DNA from: Hofstenia miamia
Lineage: Eukaryota; Xenacoelomorpha; Acoela
DNA: 25,446 nucleotides
Assembly: GCA_004352715.1 (NCBI GenBank)
Contig: SCFE01000001.1
Coordinates: 6,071,550 to 6,096,995, forward strand
Direction: 5' to 3'
Shown here: piece by piece, positions 1-9,455 of the stretch
Numbering within the stretch: position 1 is the first letter of the stretch
How the letters are laid out: each line of letters opens with the position of its first letter
Program-made: the position numbers and the translations under genes
The notes under the pieces: model-generated
Told to the model about the DNA's origin: nothing
What the model saw: the letters and a program-made list of their open reading frames with translations, nothing else
Database searches by the model: none

Positions 1-20
1 ATATATATATATATATATAT
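1..20. repeat. (AT)n microsatellite at window edge
   Basis: Ten AT dinucleotides open the window and probably continue upstream of it. Simple repeat, no other content. Confidence 0.9.
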
Positions 21-572
21 TCTAGCATCATCATAGTTAGAAATACAAGAAAGCAAAAATATAGTGATAGCATAGTATCTACTCTCACTGAGGTAAGACA
101 TCCAAGAGCACCATTAACACATAAGCTATTTAAAGTAGTATACATTCCAGAGGCCAGTTTAAGTATGTAATAGAGTGCACGTATCTGGATTAACACAGGT
201 ATAATGCAAATAGAACTACTACGGATATGCACAGCTTTAGTGGCATCATAGAATACATGGCAATTAGTAGCGAAGTGAGAGAACAAACCTCCAATTCAAG
301 ATTCATGGTTCTTCACTAGCTAGACCCCAGAAATGAACAGGTTTATGCAGCAGTCACAAGACAGACAAGAACGACCTGTATCTGAATTGCTCACTGTGCA
401 CCCCCTAATATCTGTTGAAGACCTAGCTGCTCATTGCCATCTAATAAGATAATAATAGCTAGAATAGAAATTTGCTGCATGATATAAGAAACTTTTAATA
501 AAGAGGGCACACACAAGGGCCCTATTTATACAAAAGACTGTACGTATCATAATAACAACAACCTGCCATTAG
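21..572. other. Non-coding stretch, no gene seen
   Basis: No ORF or recognisable element. It lies on the internal side of the inverted LTR at 573-1288, so it may be the remnant interior of that minus-strand element, but no gag or pol similarity is visible. One site stands out: 517-530 read on the minus strand gives TATAAATAGGGCCC, a strong TATA-box look-alike. Confidence 0.5.
517..530 (-). promoter_or_regulatory. TATA-box-like site, minus strand
   Basis: Minus strand reads TATAAATAGGGCCC, a good match to a core TATA box with a GC-rich flank. No coding region is evident downstream on the minus strand within the window (positions below 517), so function is only suggested by the motif. Confidence 0.25.
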
Positions 573-1288
573 TGTAGCATGCATTATCAAGCTCTAAAAT
601 ACTTTAATTGATTCCTTTTTTTAAAGCTGATTCTTTGTTTGTTGTGGGTATGGATGTACTCACATTAACTGCTTTGTTCAATTATCAATTGTAGTTAGCT
701 TTTATTAACATCCAATATAATGAAACACTATTTAGGTATTATTTAGGTTTCACAGTCTTCATGATGGCTGATCTTCTGTAAGGCCTCAGCCGACTCCAAT
801 CTCTGAATCTTCCCACACTTGGCTGTCTTCACTGCTGATGGATTGCTTCCAATTCTCATCTCAACAAAGTAACTAATGTGTTCAATATCCTAACTCAGTG
901 CAGCCCTCAAGGCTGGATGTACTGAATTAAACTCAATTTGTAATGTGTAATTTGTACTTGCAACCTGGCAATGTCACTAGCTGCTTAATAAATATCAGTT
1001 TAGCCATTACCGAAAAATACTGGCTTTAAATAAGATATATAATTAATTACATGCAGCTTCCTAACCTACATTTAATTAGTAATACATGCTCAGTCTCATT
1101 ATCAGTCTATTTATAGGTCTCCTATGTAGTCTAATTAATATAAGATATAATATCCTATGATCTGCTAACAAGCCTTATCTTGAAGTTTATTATTTAATAG
1201 ATGTTATTGAATGAATCAAAAGTCAGCTAAACAGAGAAAAACTCCTATTGGTAAACCTAACCTAAATACAGGTTCGTAGTTTGGATCA
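573..1288 (-). mobile_element. Truncated inverted LTR (LTR0), R/U5-side part
   Basis: Read on the minus strand, this matches the downstream two-thirds of LTR1 (about 1705-2410). Shared blocks include CTAACTCAGTGCAGC, TTACTAGCTGCTTAATAAAT-like sequence and AGCTTCCTACCTTA-like sequence. Similarity begins at about 1285 (minus strand GATCCAAACTACGAACCTG against GATCCAAGCCATGAACCTG in LTR1) and runs to a degraded inverted primer-site region at 573-589. The U3 side with its TATA box is missing. By eye the arms are clearly homologous but diverged, so this is an old insertion or rearrangement. It abuts the start of LTR1 at 1291, giving a head-on arrangement. Confidence 0.7.
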
Positions 1289-1290
1289 AG

Positions 1291-2391
1291 TGTAGCATAA
1301 TCCAAGGCATAATGCTGCTAAGAAAAGAAGATCAAAGGATTAGTCAGAATTAAGATCAAATTATGATTTATTGATTGTAAATCAAAAGTTAATTATCATC
1401 ATTATGTTTGTAATATGCAACTAAGAAACAAGATAGCAAATTGTACTTGTCAACAAATAATTTGACTAAATGAAGGGGGGCAAAAATGCTTCCATTATTT
1501 TTAGCCATTTTTGGCAGACAAATAAATTCGAACATTAGGTACTTTTTGAATTTAGCTATAAATAGAGTGAGAATCAACTTGGAAACTGTTGAAGTAAATT
1601 CTTCGAAAATCTTATCTTTAGATTTTATTTGGTTTGCTTAATTATACATCATGTCAAGCTAAATGGAAGATGCAGTAGTAGTGGCTTGGGCACATATTGG
1701 GAGCAATTCGAGGGTCATTGATCCAAGCCATGAACCTGCATTTACATTAGGTGTACGAATATTGATTCAATCGATTTGCATGAATTAAATAATTGATTAT
1801 CAGAGAAAAGGCTAGGAAGCCTACCATAGGTTATATCTATAATATATTGTCTAATTAGTTGACCTATAAATAGACCAATAAAGTGACCATGCATGTACTA
1901 TTATTTAAATCTAAGGTAGGAAGCTACAAGTAATTAGTTACTTTATTTATCTATGTTAATTAAAGCCAATAGTTTTTGGTAATGGCTGAAGTAATATTTA
2001 TTAAGCAGCTAGTAACACTGCGAGGTTGCAAAGTACGAAATTACACATTACACATTGAGTTTAGGTCAGTTACATCCAGCCTTGAGAGCTGCACTGAGTT
2101 AGGATAAGGAACACATAAGTTGCTTCATTGAGCTGAGACTTGGAACTACTCAAACAACAATGGAGGCACACAGATGTGGATTGGTTCAGAGATCAGAGTG
2201 GGCCAGAGGCCATAGTGGAATCACGAAAAGGAACTGTGACAACAGCATATCTAAATAGTACGGAGTTACTCAAAGTTAATGCAAGTTAATAATAACGTAT
2301 CTCATGTTGGAGCAGAGAATTAATATCATTGCATCAATACCTGCATACAACAAGAAACAATGATTTAAAGGAATAATTAACTCTGTTGACA
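1291..2391 (+). mobile_element. LTR1 of a Ty3/Gypsy-type element
   Basis: About 1.1 kb. It begins TGTAGCATAATCCAAG, closely matching the starts of LTR2 (TGTAGCATCATCCAAG), LTR3 (TGTAACATAATC) and LTR4 (TGTAACGTAATCCAATC). It contains a TATA box at 1557-1565, the conserved ATGTCAAGCTAA block near 1650, an ATTAGGTGTA block near 1750 and the shared GAGTTTAGGTCA and CTGAGTTAGGATA blocks near 2055-2105. It ends near TTGACA at 2391, just before a primer-binding-site-like sequence at 2394. The TG start, CA end and adjoining PBS define it as an LTR. The exact 3' end is uncertain by a few bases. Divergence from the other LTRs indicates age. Confidence 0.75.
1557..1565 (+). promoter_or_regulatory. TATA box in LTR1
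   Basis: TATAAATAG, 266 bp after the LTR start. Equivalent boxes lie at the corresponding place in LTR2, LTR3 and LTR4, so this is the likely U3 promoter. Confidence 0.6.
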
Positions 2392-2393
2392 CT

Positions 2394-2410
2394 TGGTAGC
2401 AGATGCTACA
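2394..2410 (+). other. Primer-binding site after LTR1 (initiator tRNA-Met type)
   Basis: TGGTAGCAGATGCTACA follows LTR1. Its first ten bases match the complement of the animal initiator tRNA-Met 3' end (TGGTAGCAGAGGATG). The homologous site after LTR2, TGGTAGAGGATGTTACA, keeps the other half. Together they support a tRNAi-Met primer. Confidence 0.6.
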
Positions 2411-2725
2411 CATGTAAACAAAATGTTATCACAAAATTACTAGACTTCTCATAGCACAGACATCTTTAAATAAGTGAATTTTTAAAATATTATTATTATT
2501 CATGATATATTGATTAGTAATTAATTTTTATATTTCAATGAAATGTTTATAGTTAATGTTTTTCACCATGTACATTATGTAATATTTTTCATGAAATATT
2601 TTTTAACAGTTTAATGTTCACTATTAGATAAACATCTTGAAATGTAAGCAATTGACATTTATAAATGGTAGAATGCATTTGAAAATTTCATACTATTATT
2701 TGTTAACATAAAATATTATAGTAAA
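2411..2725. other. AT-rich non-coding stretch
   Basis: No ORF of note. Very AT-rich, between the LTR1 primer site and the first exon of the zinc-finger gene, so it would include any promoter or 5' UTR of that gene. No clear core promoter element is seen. Confidence 0.4.
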
Positions 2726-4093
2726 ATGAACTCAACCAACAATCCTCAATACTTTCTTTCTGGGTGGAATGCTCAATTTGAACAAATCATCCAAGAGAAT
2801 ATGTACAAGGATCCCTGTGACATTCCCTTCAATCCTGAATTGTAAGTATTTGTTTTTTACTTACATTATTAATTTCCATTTTTTCCATGTGTTGAGATAT
2901 GTGTTTAGATTTAACATTTCGTCTGATGATGGCAACACTTTCATGTCTTCTCCTCCCATGGAGTTTGAGCATTGGTCCCAGGATTTTGAGACTCAAGTCA
3001 ACTGTATGATGGCTAGGTATGAGCCTGGAACAAGTCTTCAGCAAGGGTCTGGTCAACATAAAAATCCATCCAATACCATGTTAGTGCATTTTGTTTGTAT
3101 TTACTATAGTCTTAAAATTATTTTTTTAAGACAGGGAAAAAAAATTGTGTATATCTAATATGTTTTTGAATATTTTTAATTATTGTTAATTTAAGATCAT
3201 GTTTCAATAAATTATTGGGAAAATAATATTTCATACTGGTTGCTTACAGTGCAAAATTGTTTTTGAAATGCTTGCATGTATCATTCCCCATTTGAATGAT
3301 GCATGTTATTACTTTTGTTAAGCAATTGATTCAAAAAAATTATGTGATTGAGATATGTAATTGGCCTCCTCTCCAAACTAATTATATTTAGTCCCACAAC
3401 TCCTGCTCCATTTCAATGTGCCCACTGCAAATATAACAACCCCAAAACCCTATCACTCCAAAAGCATGTAAATAATAGGCATAAAAATCACAGGTGCATC
3501 TATGCTATGCTTGTAAACTTTTCTTTGGCTGTGATAATTTGTACAATGAGCACATGTCTACTGTTCATAAAGTATCATTACCAACACCATCTGTTAATAC
3601 TATTGAAATGTTCAAGACTAATGTTGCTTGTAAAGGTAGTTTTGCATGTTTTCAAAGCCAGCCTTTAACAGCCATTGATATTTATGCAATATTTTCTTTG
3701 GCATACCTGTCAATTACAAAAATTATTAAGGATGATGTTTCCAAGCATTTCTCTGCCAAGGCTTATTTGATGGCTGAAGTTGAATTGGCAAGAATTGAGG
3801 GTAGTGAAGAAAGACATGTCATCATATACCAAACCAGCAAACCATCTTTTGTGTTTTGTACAGGTCTATGTGAGGCAAAATTTTCTTGTATGGTAAATGT
3901 TTCTGCTCTATTTACAGTTTCAATTCAGAAAGTACCTGTTGATTTGAATTTCAAGTATCATCTGCTAAGAGGGCTAAAAATAGTAGAAGTGATATTGCGC
4001 CCTTTGTTTTGTGAAATTGTTATTGACAAGTACTATTTTGTAATATTATTCCTTAGTTGCATTTACAAAATTAATGATGCTAAATTGAGCTAA
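2726..4093 (+). CDS. Intron-containing two-C2H2-zinc-finger protein, probably damaged
   Basis: Inferred three-exon gene. Exon 1 (2726-2841) starts MNSTNNPQYFLSGW and ends at a GTAAGT donor. A 67-bp intron ends in TTTAG at 2908. Exon 2 (2909-3079) has a GTTAGT donor. A 312-bp intron ends in TTTAG at 3391. Exon 3 starts at 3392. Phases match at both junctions. Exon 3 encodes two C2H2 fingers, each CX2CX12HX4H: FQCAHCKYNN... (from about 3412) and CYACKLFFGC... (from about 3505). A frameshift or a missed short intron lies between them near 3490-3500. A C-terminal region of about 170 residues follows (with EVELARIEGSEERHVIIYQT) that I do not recognise. A basic run, AKRAKNSRSD, near 3970 lies in another frame, so the C-terminus may be misread. 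Nucleic-acid binding is inferred from the fingers. It lies between LTR1 and LTR2. A host gene, or a gene of another DNA element, fits better than retroviral cargo because the introns survive. Confidence 0.55.
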
Positions 4094-4412
4094 AGTAATT
4101 TTGATTTACAATTAATTTAATCATAATTCGAATCTTCTTTGACAGACTAATCACATTCTTCTTCTTTTTGCAGCTTTAAGCTTTGGATTATGCAGGAGAG
4201 GGAGATGGAGGACTCCACAATCAAAATGACAATCAAAGGAGAGACAAACAGAGTACAAACCACCAGAAATCACAGAAGACACATTCAGAGAAGAATACCC
4301 TCACCCAAATGCCAAATAAAAAGCAGGTGGATAAAAGATGGGGATACCAAATCACCAAAAAAAGAACACCCTTACTCAAATGCCAATTAAAGGGATAAAC
4401 AGTGGCAGCTAA
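4094..4412 (+). other. Purine-rich interior upstream of LTR2
   Basis: Short overlapping ORFs (4183-4398 and 4190-4390) encode very polar, low-complexity K/Q/N-rich peptides with no recognisable domain, and I do not call a gene. A ~70-bp-spaced imperfect repeat is present: ACCCTCACCCAAATGCCAA near 4298 and ACCCTTACTCAAATGCCAA near 4368. The stretch directly precedes LTR2, where the 3' internal end and polypurine tract of a retroelement would lie, but no convincing tract is seen. Confidence 0.35.
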
Positions 4413-4703
4413 TGTAGCATCATCCAAGATAAATAAAAAATAAGCTGCAAACGTTGTGCAGAATGGAAATAAGATCAAAGAAATGATGATTAGAAATATT
4501 GTATTTAGATCAATCAGATTAATTTAGATTTATTTGTATTATGCAACCAAGAAATAACATGTGTCAAAAAAGAGAGATTAGTATTGGTCAATAAAAATTC
4601 TTTTGAAAAAACAAAGGGGCAAAGTTGCTCCCAATATTTTTAGCCGCCATCTTGGCAGATGAAATGTTTAAATTTGAATCAACATGTACTTTTCTGCATA
4701 TAC

Positions 4704-4712
4704 TATAAATAA
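4704..4712 (+). promoter_or_regulatory. TATA box in LTR2
   Basis: TATAAATAA, 291 bp into the LTR, at the position equivalent to the box in LTR1. Confidence 0.55.
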
Positions 4713-4774
4713 ACTAAACATTGTAAGCAATTGATAAAGAATTTTATTCGGAATTCTTATTTTGTTCTACTATA

Positions 4775-5382
4775 GCAGTTTGAATATTTAATACAATGTC
4801 AAGCTAATCTAGTGGTGTTTAGTAGTGGTCTGGATCCATCACAGAGAACGATTCAAGGGTCCCTGTGCTAGACTGCAAAAGTGCACATAGGTTAGGTGTA
4901 GGGGTTTTCTCTCAATTAGTTGACTAGTGATCACTTACTACATGTACTAAAATAATTAACTGTCAACAAATGGTTGGATAACCAAAACTTAGGAGATATA
5001 TTAATATTATTTTAGATCCAAATTAATGACCAATAAATGACTGATAAAGTGACTGTACATGTATTAAATTNNNNNNNNNNNNNNNNGCAGTTTGAATATT
5101 TAATACAATGTCAAGCTAATCTAGTGGTGTTTAGTAGTGGTCTGGATCCATCACAGAGAACGATTCAAGGGTCCCTGTGCTAGACTGCAAAAGTGCACAT
5201 AGGTTAGGTGTAGGGGTTTTCTCTCAATTAGTTGACTAGTGATCACTTACTACATGTACTAAAATAATTAACTGTCAACAAACGGTTGGATAACCAAAAC
5301 TTAGGAGATATATTAATATTATTTTAGATCCAAATTAATGACCAATAAATGACTGATAAAGTGACTGTACATGTATTAAATT
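4775..5382. repeat. 296-bp direct duplication flanking a 16-N gap
   Basis: 4775-5070 and 5087-5382 are the same 296 bases with one difference seen (CAAATGGTTGG against CAAACGGTTGG). They are separated only by 16 Ns (5071-5086). Both copies end exactly at the gap side expected of two overlapping contig ends. Most likely an unmerged overlap rather than a biological tandem repeat. Confidence 0.85.
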
Positions 5383-5854
5383 ATAAACATAAGTTAGGAA
5401 GCTGCTTGATATTAATATATTTATTAACGCCAGTATATTTCAGTAATGGCTACATGTAGTATCAAACAAGCAGCTAGTAACAAGTCAGGTTGTGAAGAGA
5501 AAGAGCACTTTTACAAAATAGAGTTTAAGTCAAATTGTGTCATGTCTTGAGTATGCACTGAGCTAGGATAGGGTACACATAAACTGTATTGATGAGCTGA
5601 GGTGTGGCACTCAACAAAATGGAGCATTGAAGGAAGTGGTGAAACTGAATGTGGAGATCAGCTTTGGGCAGATGCCCACTATCAATCATTGAATAAAGTA
5701 TCGCATGGCTTCATCACCTAAATAGTAAATGGTTAATACTAGTTTACTTTATGTTAACAGAAATAACAGCCAAGCAGTATGCAATAAGTAAATCCCTACC
5801 CACAGAAATATGACTAGTGTTATGCTTTAACAAGAGATAAATGGTAATGATGCC

Positions 5855-5871
5855 TGGTAGAGGATGTTACA
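5855..5871 (+). other. Primer-binding site after LTR2 (initiator tRNA-Met type)
   Basis: TGGTAGAGGATGTTACA, corresponding to TGGTAGCAGAGGATG with two bases lost. Same relative position as the site after LTR1. Confidence 0.55.
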
Positions 5872-6313
5872 CTAACTATTGACTAAACATAAATTCAAGG
5901 TCTGGGGCAGTGGAAAACTTTCAAAAACAACTTTGGAGTATGATCTCAGTGGAACTGCACTCTCAGTAACTAAAGCACATAGATTACATAGCTACAACTC
6001 ACAGTTGACCTTGACAGCTAAAGGTCAGAGGCACTAAGGTCTGAGGCACTAAAGGATCCAGATATTGAAGAAATTGTGATGACTCTCAAATGAATATATT
6101 GGAACAACCATCTACAAGCTTTCTTCCCTAGACAAGTTTGTTCCCCACTACAAGCCACAACCATTCTCATTAAGGATGCTCTTAACAACATCTTGATCAT
6201 GTCCAGATCAGTAGAAAGAGAAAGCTGCATGACTAAAATAGGGAAGGAATGGATACACCCCTACTTTATAGCTAACAGGTAGATAAGATACAATGCAAAC
6301 AATAACTTGTCCC
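5872..6313. other. Interior after LTR2, no gene seen
   Basis: No long ORF and no domain on either strand. A 70-codon minus-strand ORF (6018-6230) shows no recognisable feature. A small local repeat is present near 6020-6052 (GTCAGAGGCACTAAGG followed by GTCTGAGGCACTAAAGG). Confidence 0.4.
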
Positions 6314-7202
6314 CAGAAACAAAATGCTTTATAAGAAACACACTGCAGCAAAGGAAAGTGATGAATCAGCAATACCAGTAGTAATTAATAAAGTAAACAA
6401 ACTCATATGCAACACACTCATCTCATACAAACAAAACATTAATGAAAACCTCAACCCCCATACTTTCAAAGAATGGTACACCTCACATTTGATGACAAGT
6501 TCATGCTAATAGACACACAGAAACTGATAGAGAAAATAATTGAAGAATGGATGATCAGGTGAATCTTGATTGAAAAAACTTACTAATTATACACTTCATC
6601 AAAGATAACAAGCTACAATCAAAAACTTTACAAAAATCAATAGAGGAAACACTAAATCTAGCAAAATCCCAAAAGGCGGTGGTAATAATCATAGAAAGAT
6701 AAACAACCCAACAAAAAAACCAGAATTTTTAAAACAACTCACAGAAAAATTGGAAAATGCATTTGTGATGGAAACTGGTAATGAGACAAATATATCTGAA
6801 CTAGTTTCAACAGATCTCAAACTCAACCTGATAATGCCAGCAGAGAGGATTATGGTTGAGCCAAAAATAGCAATTGATCTCCACTACCAAATAAAACCAT
6901 GAAATGACACAAATGGGAGACAATCTGGAAGAAGTCAGCAACATATATCTAAAGAGTAGCATGAACCAAACTCCAGAACACCTAAAACAAATAGTAGATG
7001 AATGGAAATAAGGAGAGCTTATGAGATGAGGCTGAACAGCAACTTCAACCCATGTTATTCAAAGAAATCAATCCTTCAGAAATACAAGCTCAAACATCAA
7101 TTTGGATATTAGTGATCATGTTAACAGACAACAACAAATTAGACATCTCAATGTCCAAGAAAGACAGAGAAACAATAGCAAAATACAAAAAATCACAAAC
7201 AG
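6314..7202 (+). pseudogene. Decayed coding region between LTR2 and LTR3, unknown
   Basis: Coding-like pieces in all three plus frames run in series. The first is 6324-6509 (LICNTLISYKQNINENLNPH). A frameshifted continuation follows near 6490-6560 (MLIDTQKLIEKIIEEWMI). Then come a piece near 6700-6900 (FLKQLTEKLENAFVMETGNE) and one near 6900-7015 (NIYLKSSMNQTPEHLKQIVD). A last piece runs to the LTR3 boundary (LDISMSKKDRETIAKYKKSQ). At least four frameshifts and several stops interrupt it. The peptide is polar and helix-prone, with no catalytic motif, zinc knuckle or RT signature. Its place after an LTR and primer site suggests a gag-like or non-autonomous element protein, but I do not recognise it. 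No pol is present in this interior. Confidence 0.4.
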
Positions 7203-7507
7203 TGTAACATAATCATATCATGTGTGCCCAAGTTAATGGAAAGAACTAAGTATTATAAGAATTTATTGTACCCACATGATTATTATTAGTTTGATTATTT
7301 GTAAAAATATTATAAGCAGTATTTGATATTAATTTGCTCAGCAGTACTTTTGAGAAATATCAAATGACCAAAACGCAAATTCTAATTAATGCTGACATGT
7401 GTAACTGATGGCAGACAAAGAAAAGCAAAGCTGGGAAATCAGCAAAGTGTCAACAACATCAATTAAACAGGTACTTGCCAAGTGTTTGAGCGTTTACTAT
7501 TATTCAG

Positions 7508-7516
7508 TATAAAAAT
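7508..7516 (+). promoter_or_regulatory. TATA box in LTR3
   Basis: TATAAAAAT, 305 bp into the LTR. The equivalent site in LTR4 is 304 bp in, with identical sequence. Confidence 0.55.
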
Positions 7517-7838
7517 AATGCAAGTTATCTATTTGGTGATGAACAAAATTCATTGGATTTACTCCTTTATCTTGTCAGGTTTATTTATTAATTAAATGGA
7601 AAGCTAAACAGTCAAGCACTAGAGTAATCCTGACAGTGGTCCCCAACTACAGTTAAAGGAAGTCTGGAATGGCTGGCACACAATAGACTTTCAAAAGTGT
7701 GGTGCAGCTTACTCAATGTGCTTATAGGTTAGGTGTAAGGATAGGGATTTTTATTTGTTCTAGCTTTCCTATCATTTGTTATGCCCAAGTTAGTGTTATT
7801 ACTGTTAGATCAACCCTCGCCAGAAAAGTAATGTTTTA

Positions 7839-7884
7839 TCTAAATCATTTTTCTTGGTTAATCTAAATCATTTTTCTTGGTTAA
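7839..7884. repeat. 23-bp perfect tandem duplication
   Basis: Unit TCTAAATC...GGTTAA at 7839-7861 is repeated exactly at 7862-7884. The absence of mismatches suggests a recent slippage event within the old LTR. Confidence 0.85.
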
Positions 7885-8435
7885 TCAACTGCTTGCTCAT
7901 TAGTAAATTATTCAAGTTTCAACTGACTTACAAATTAGTTTTATTGCTTACTGCATTGATTGTTCACATGTATCAAGCTCTAACATTTACACTTATATCT
8001 ATAGCATTATTACATGTAGGGACATATAACAAGCTAAAGCACCACAGTTGCGTTACTTCCCTATATTTTACCCACAACAATAACAAGGAAAATCAATGTA
8101 TTAAATTATTAAGTTATCCCACACACACATGTTTTCTGAGTCAACCATTGGAAATTCCTACAATGTCCAAGTAAATCTGGATTTGTTGACAAAGACAAAG
8201 TATCCTCTTGTGCATTGCTTTGAGTCGGGTTTTGACTCTGTACATCATCTCTCACTCTTGTTCTAAAATGACTGTTGTTAGTTAAAGCATTAAGTATAGC
8301 TAATGTGATATTAATTAAGTTAATACAGTTAATTACGATATAGAAAGAGAGAGTTTTTGGAGTCTGTTATACATTAAGTACTGGAATTAAATAGGAATAT
8401 GGCTAAGCAATCCTAAATTAAGTTGAAATTAGTGT

Positions 8436-8450
8436 TGGCAAGATTCTTCA
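8436..8450 (+). other. Primer-binding-site position after LTR3
   Basis: TGGCAAGATTCTTCA, beginning with the TGG expected of a PBS and occupying the same place as the tRNAi-Met sites after LTR1 and LTR2. The sequence after LTR4 is almost identical. It departs from the tRNAi-Met complement, so the primer is either degraded or a different tRNA. Confidence 0.4.
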
Positions 8451-8574
8451 TTGTGACAGTGACAGGTGCCCAACATGCGCAAGAGAAAGGAAATGGAACT
8501 TTAAAGAAAATCCTAAAGCAAAAAACAAAGGAAGAACATATTCTTGATTTTAGATAGTTGTTTCTTCTCGAATT

Positions 8575-8697
8575 ATGGAGAAACCCTTATATTGGAAAAA
8601 CCTGGAGCAAGAATTAGTGCAAAGAAAATTGCTTCAGTTTACAAAAAGAAAGGAAATCAAAGAAGAGGGAAATGAACGTAATTACTACCTTACTTAA
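8575..8697 (+). CDS. Small charged ORF, unknown
   Basis: A 40-codon ORF starting MEKPLYWKNLEQELVQRKLL and ending at TAA. It is strongly charged (many K/E/R) and predicted helical. It lies 57 bp upstream of, and in a different frame from, the coiled-coil ORF that follows between LTR3 and LTR4, and it may be the N-terminal part of the same decayed protein. No known domain. Confidence 0.25.
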   Translation: MEKPLYWKNLEQELVQRKLLQFTKRKEIKEEGNERNYYLT

Positions 8698-8753
8698 GCA
8701 CACAAAAAAGTAGGAAGGAACCAACAAAGGATTACTCAAAGCTAAATATAATA

Positions 8754-9425
8754 ATGGTATATCCTAAAAAGAAGACAAGAAGCAAAGTGAAAACTCAAAA
8801 AACCCCCCAATCAAGAAAAACCCTGGAAACACAAGATATGACAATGTCCCCAGAAAGTGAATCATCTCCAACAGAACTAGTGCTACAGCCAGCACAACTA
8901 ATCAGTGAATTTACAATAGTTCAATTGACAGAGATAATTGAAAACAATAATAAAGAAAGACAAGAGTAAACAGAACATATAGAACAGTTAACATGAAGAA
9001 TGGTTGAAGTAGAAGCAGCAAATACTGAAAATGAAAAACATATTGATGAAATCATAGAAGACATGAGCATACAATTAATGGAGCAACAAAACTTGTTTCA
9101 AAAAAAAATAGAGAAACTAACCAAAGCAAACAAAGAAATTAAAGTTCAGAGTGAAAGGTTACAACGATTAATGAGTGAGTTACATGAAGAAAATGTAAAC
9201 CTTAGAGAAGAGAATATGAACAAACAATTAGAAACCAATAACTTAAAAGACGAGATATGGTTAATAGCACTAAATAATGAAGAGAAAGCAGATGAAAATG
9301 TTAAAACAATAGAAAATGTTGCAATTGAAAAGCCTCAAAAGTTAAACAAGTCATACCTCAGAGAGAGTATAGAATGTAACAAAGCAGGTACAAGAAAAGC
9401 CAATAGAGGAAAAATCTACATTTGA
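8754..9425 (+). pseudogene. Coiled-coil protein between LTR3 and LTR4, two in-frame stops
   Basis: One frame is open from MVYPKKKTRSKVK (8754) to GKIYI (stop at 9423-9425), about 223 codons, broken only by TAA at 8967-8969 and a TGA shortly before 9000. The N-terminal 40 residues are basic and then S/T/P-rich. From about residue 55 to 190 the protein is E/K/N/Q-rich with leucines in heptad-like spacing (for example ENVNLREENMNKQLETNNLK), typical of a long coiled coil. No zinc knuckle, protease or polymerase motif is seen. It fills the interior between two LTRs with no pol, so it fits a non-autonomous LTR element with a gag-like or captured coiled-coil protein. Conservation of one frame over 670 bp suggests it decayed later than its neighbours. 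Confidence 0.5.
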
Positions 9426-9455
9426 AAATACAATACTAGCAGAAGTTGAGGATAA

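Larger units (their letters stand above)
4413..5852 (+). mobile_element. LTR2 of the Gypsy-type array
   Basis: It starts TGTAGCATCATCCAAG and aligns along its length with LTR1. Shared blocks are GCAAAGTTGCTCCCAATATTT near 4620, TATA box 4704-4712, AATGTCAAGCTAATCT near 4796, GGTTAGGTGTAGGGGTTTTC near 4891, the TTAGGAAGCTGC block near 5394 and CTGAGCTAGGATAGG near 5558. A PBS-like sequence follows at 5855. The apparent 1,440-bp length is inflated by a 16-N gap plus a 296-bp duplication (4775-5382). Without these it is about 1,128 bp, matching LTR1. It is clearly diverged from LTR1, so the two are not a young 5'/3' pair. Confidence 0.72.
7203..8434 (+). mobile_element. LTR3 of the Gypsy-type array
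   Basis: About 1.23 kb, beginning TGTAACATAATC and most similar to LTR4. Shared runs include ACATGATTATTATTAGTTTG-like sequence, GTCAACAAC, CAGGTACT, the TATA box 7508-7516, ATTCATTGGATTTACT near 7550, GGAAAGCTAAACA near 7600, TTAGGTGTAAGGATAGGG near 7732 and the CCTAAATTAAGTTGA block near 8413. It is followed by a degraded primer-site-like sequence. Clearly diverged from LTR4. It also contains a 23-bp perfect tandem duplication at 7839-7884. Confidence 0.72.

Noticed and set aside
1389-1577. Minus-strand 62-codon ORF within LTR1
   Set aside because: Low-complexity hydrophobic translation inside an LTR promoter region, no domain; chance ORF.
2829-3059. Minus-strand ORF opposite exon 2 of the zinc-finger gene
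   Set aside because: The plus-strand exon has proper splice sites and connects to fingers; the antisense frame has no features.
3888-3912. A further 25-bp GT...AG intron in the zinc-finger gene (GTAAATG...TTTACAG)
   Set aside because: Too short for a typical animal intron, and removing it leads quickly to a stop.
4183-4398. Two overlapping polar ORFs before LTR2 as genes
   Set aside because: Purine-rich sequence opens several frames at once; no domain and no coding bias favouring one frame.
8754-9425. Calling the coiled-coil ORF a Gypsy Gag
   Set aside because: No capsid-like region and no CCHC knuckle; its sequence does not resemble the Gag at 10744-11553. Only its LTR context suggests a retroelement protein.
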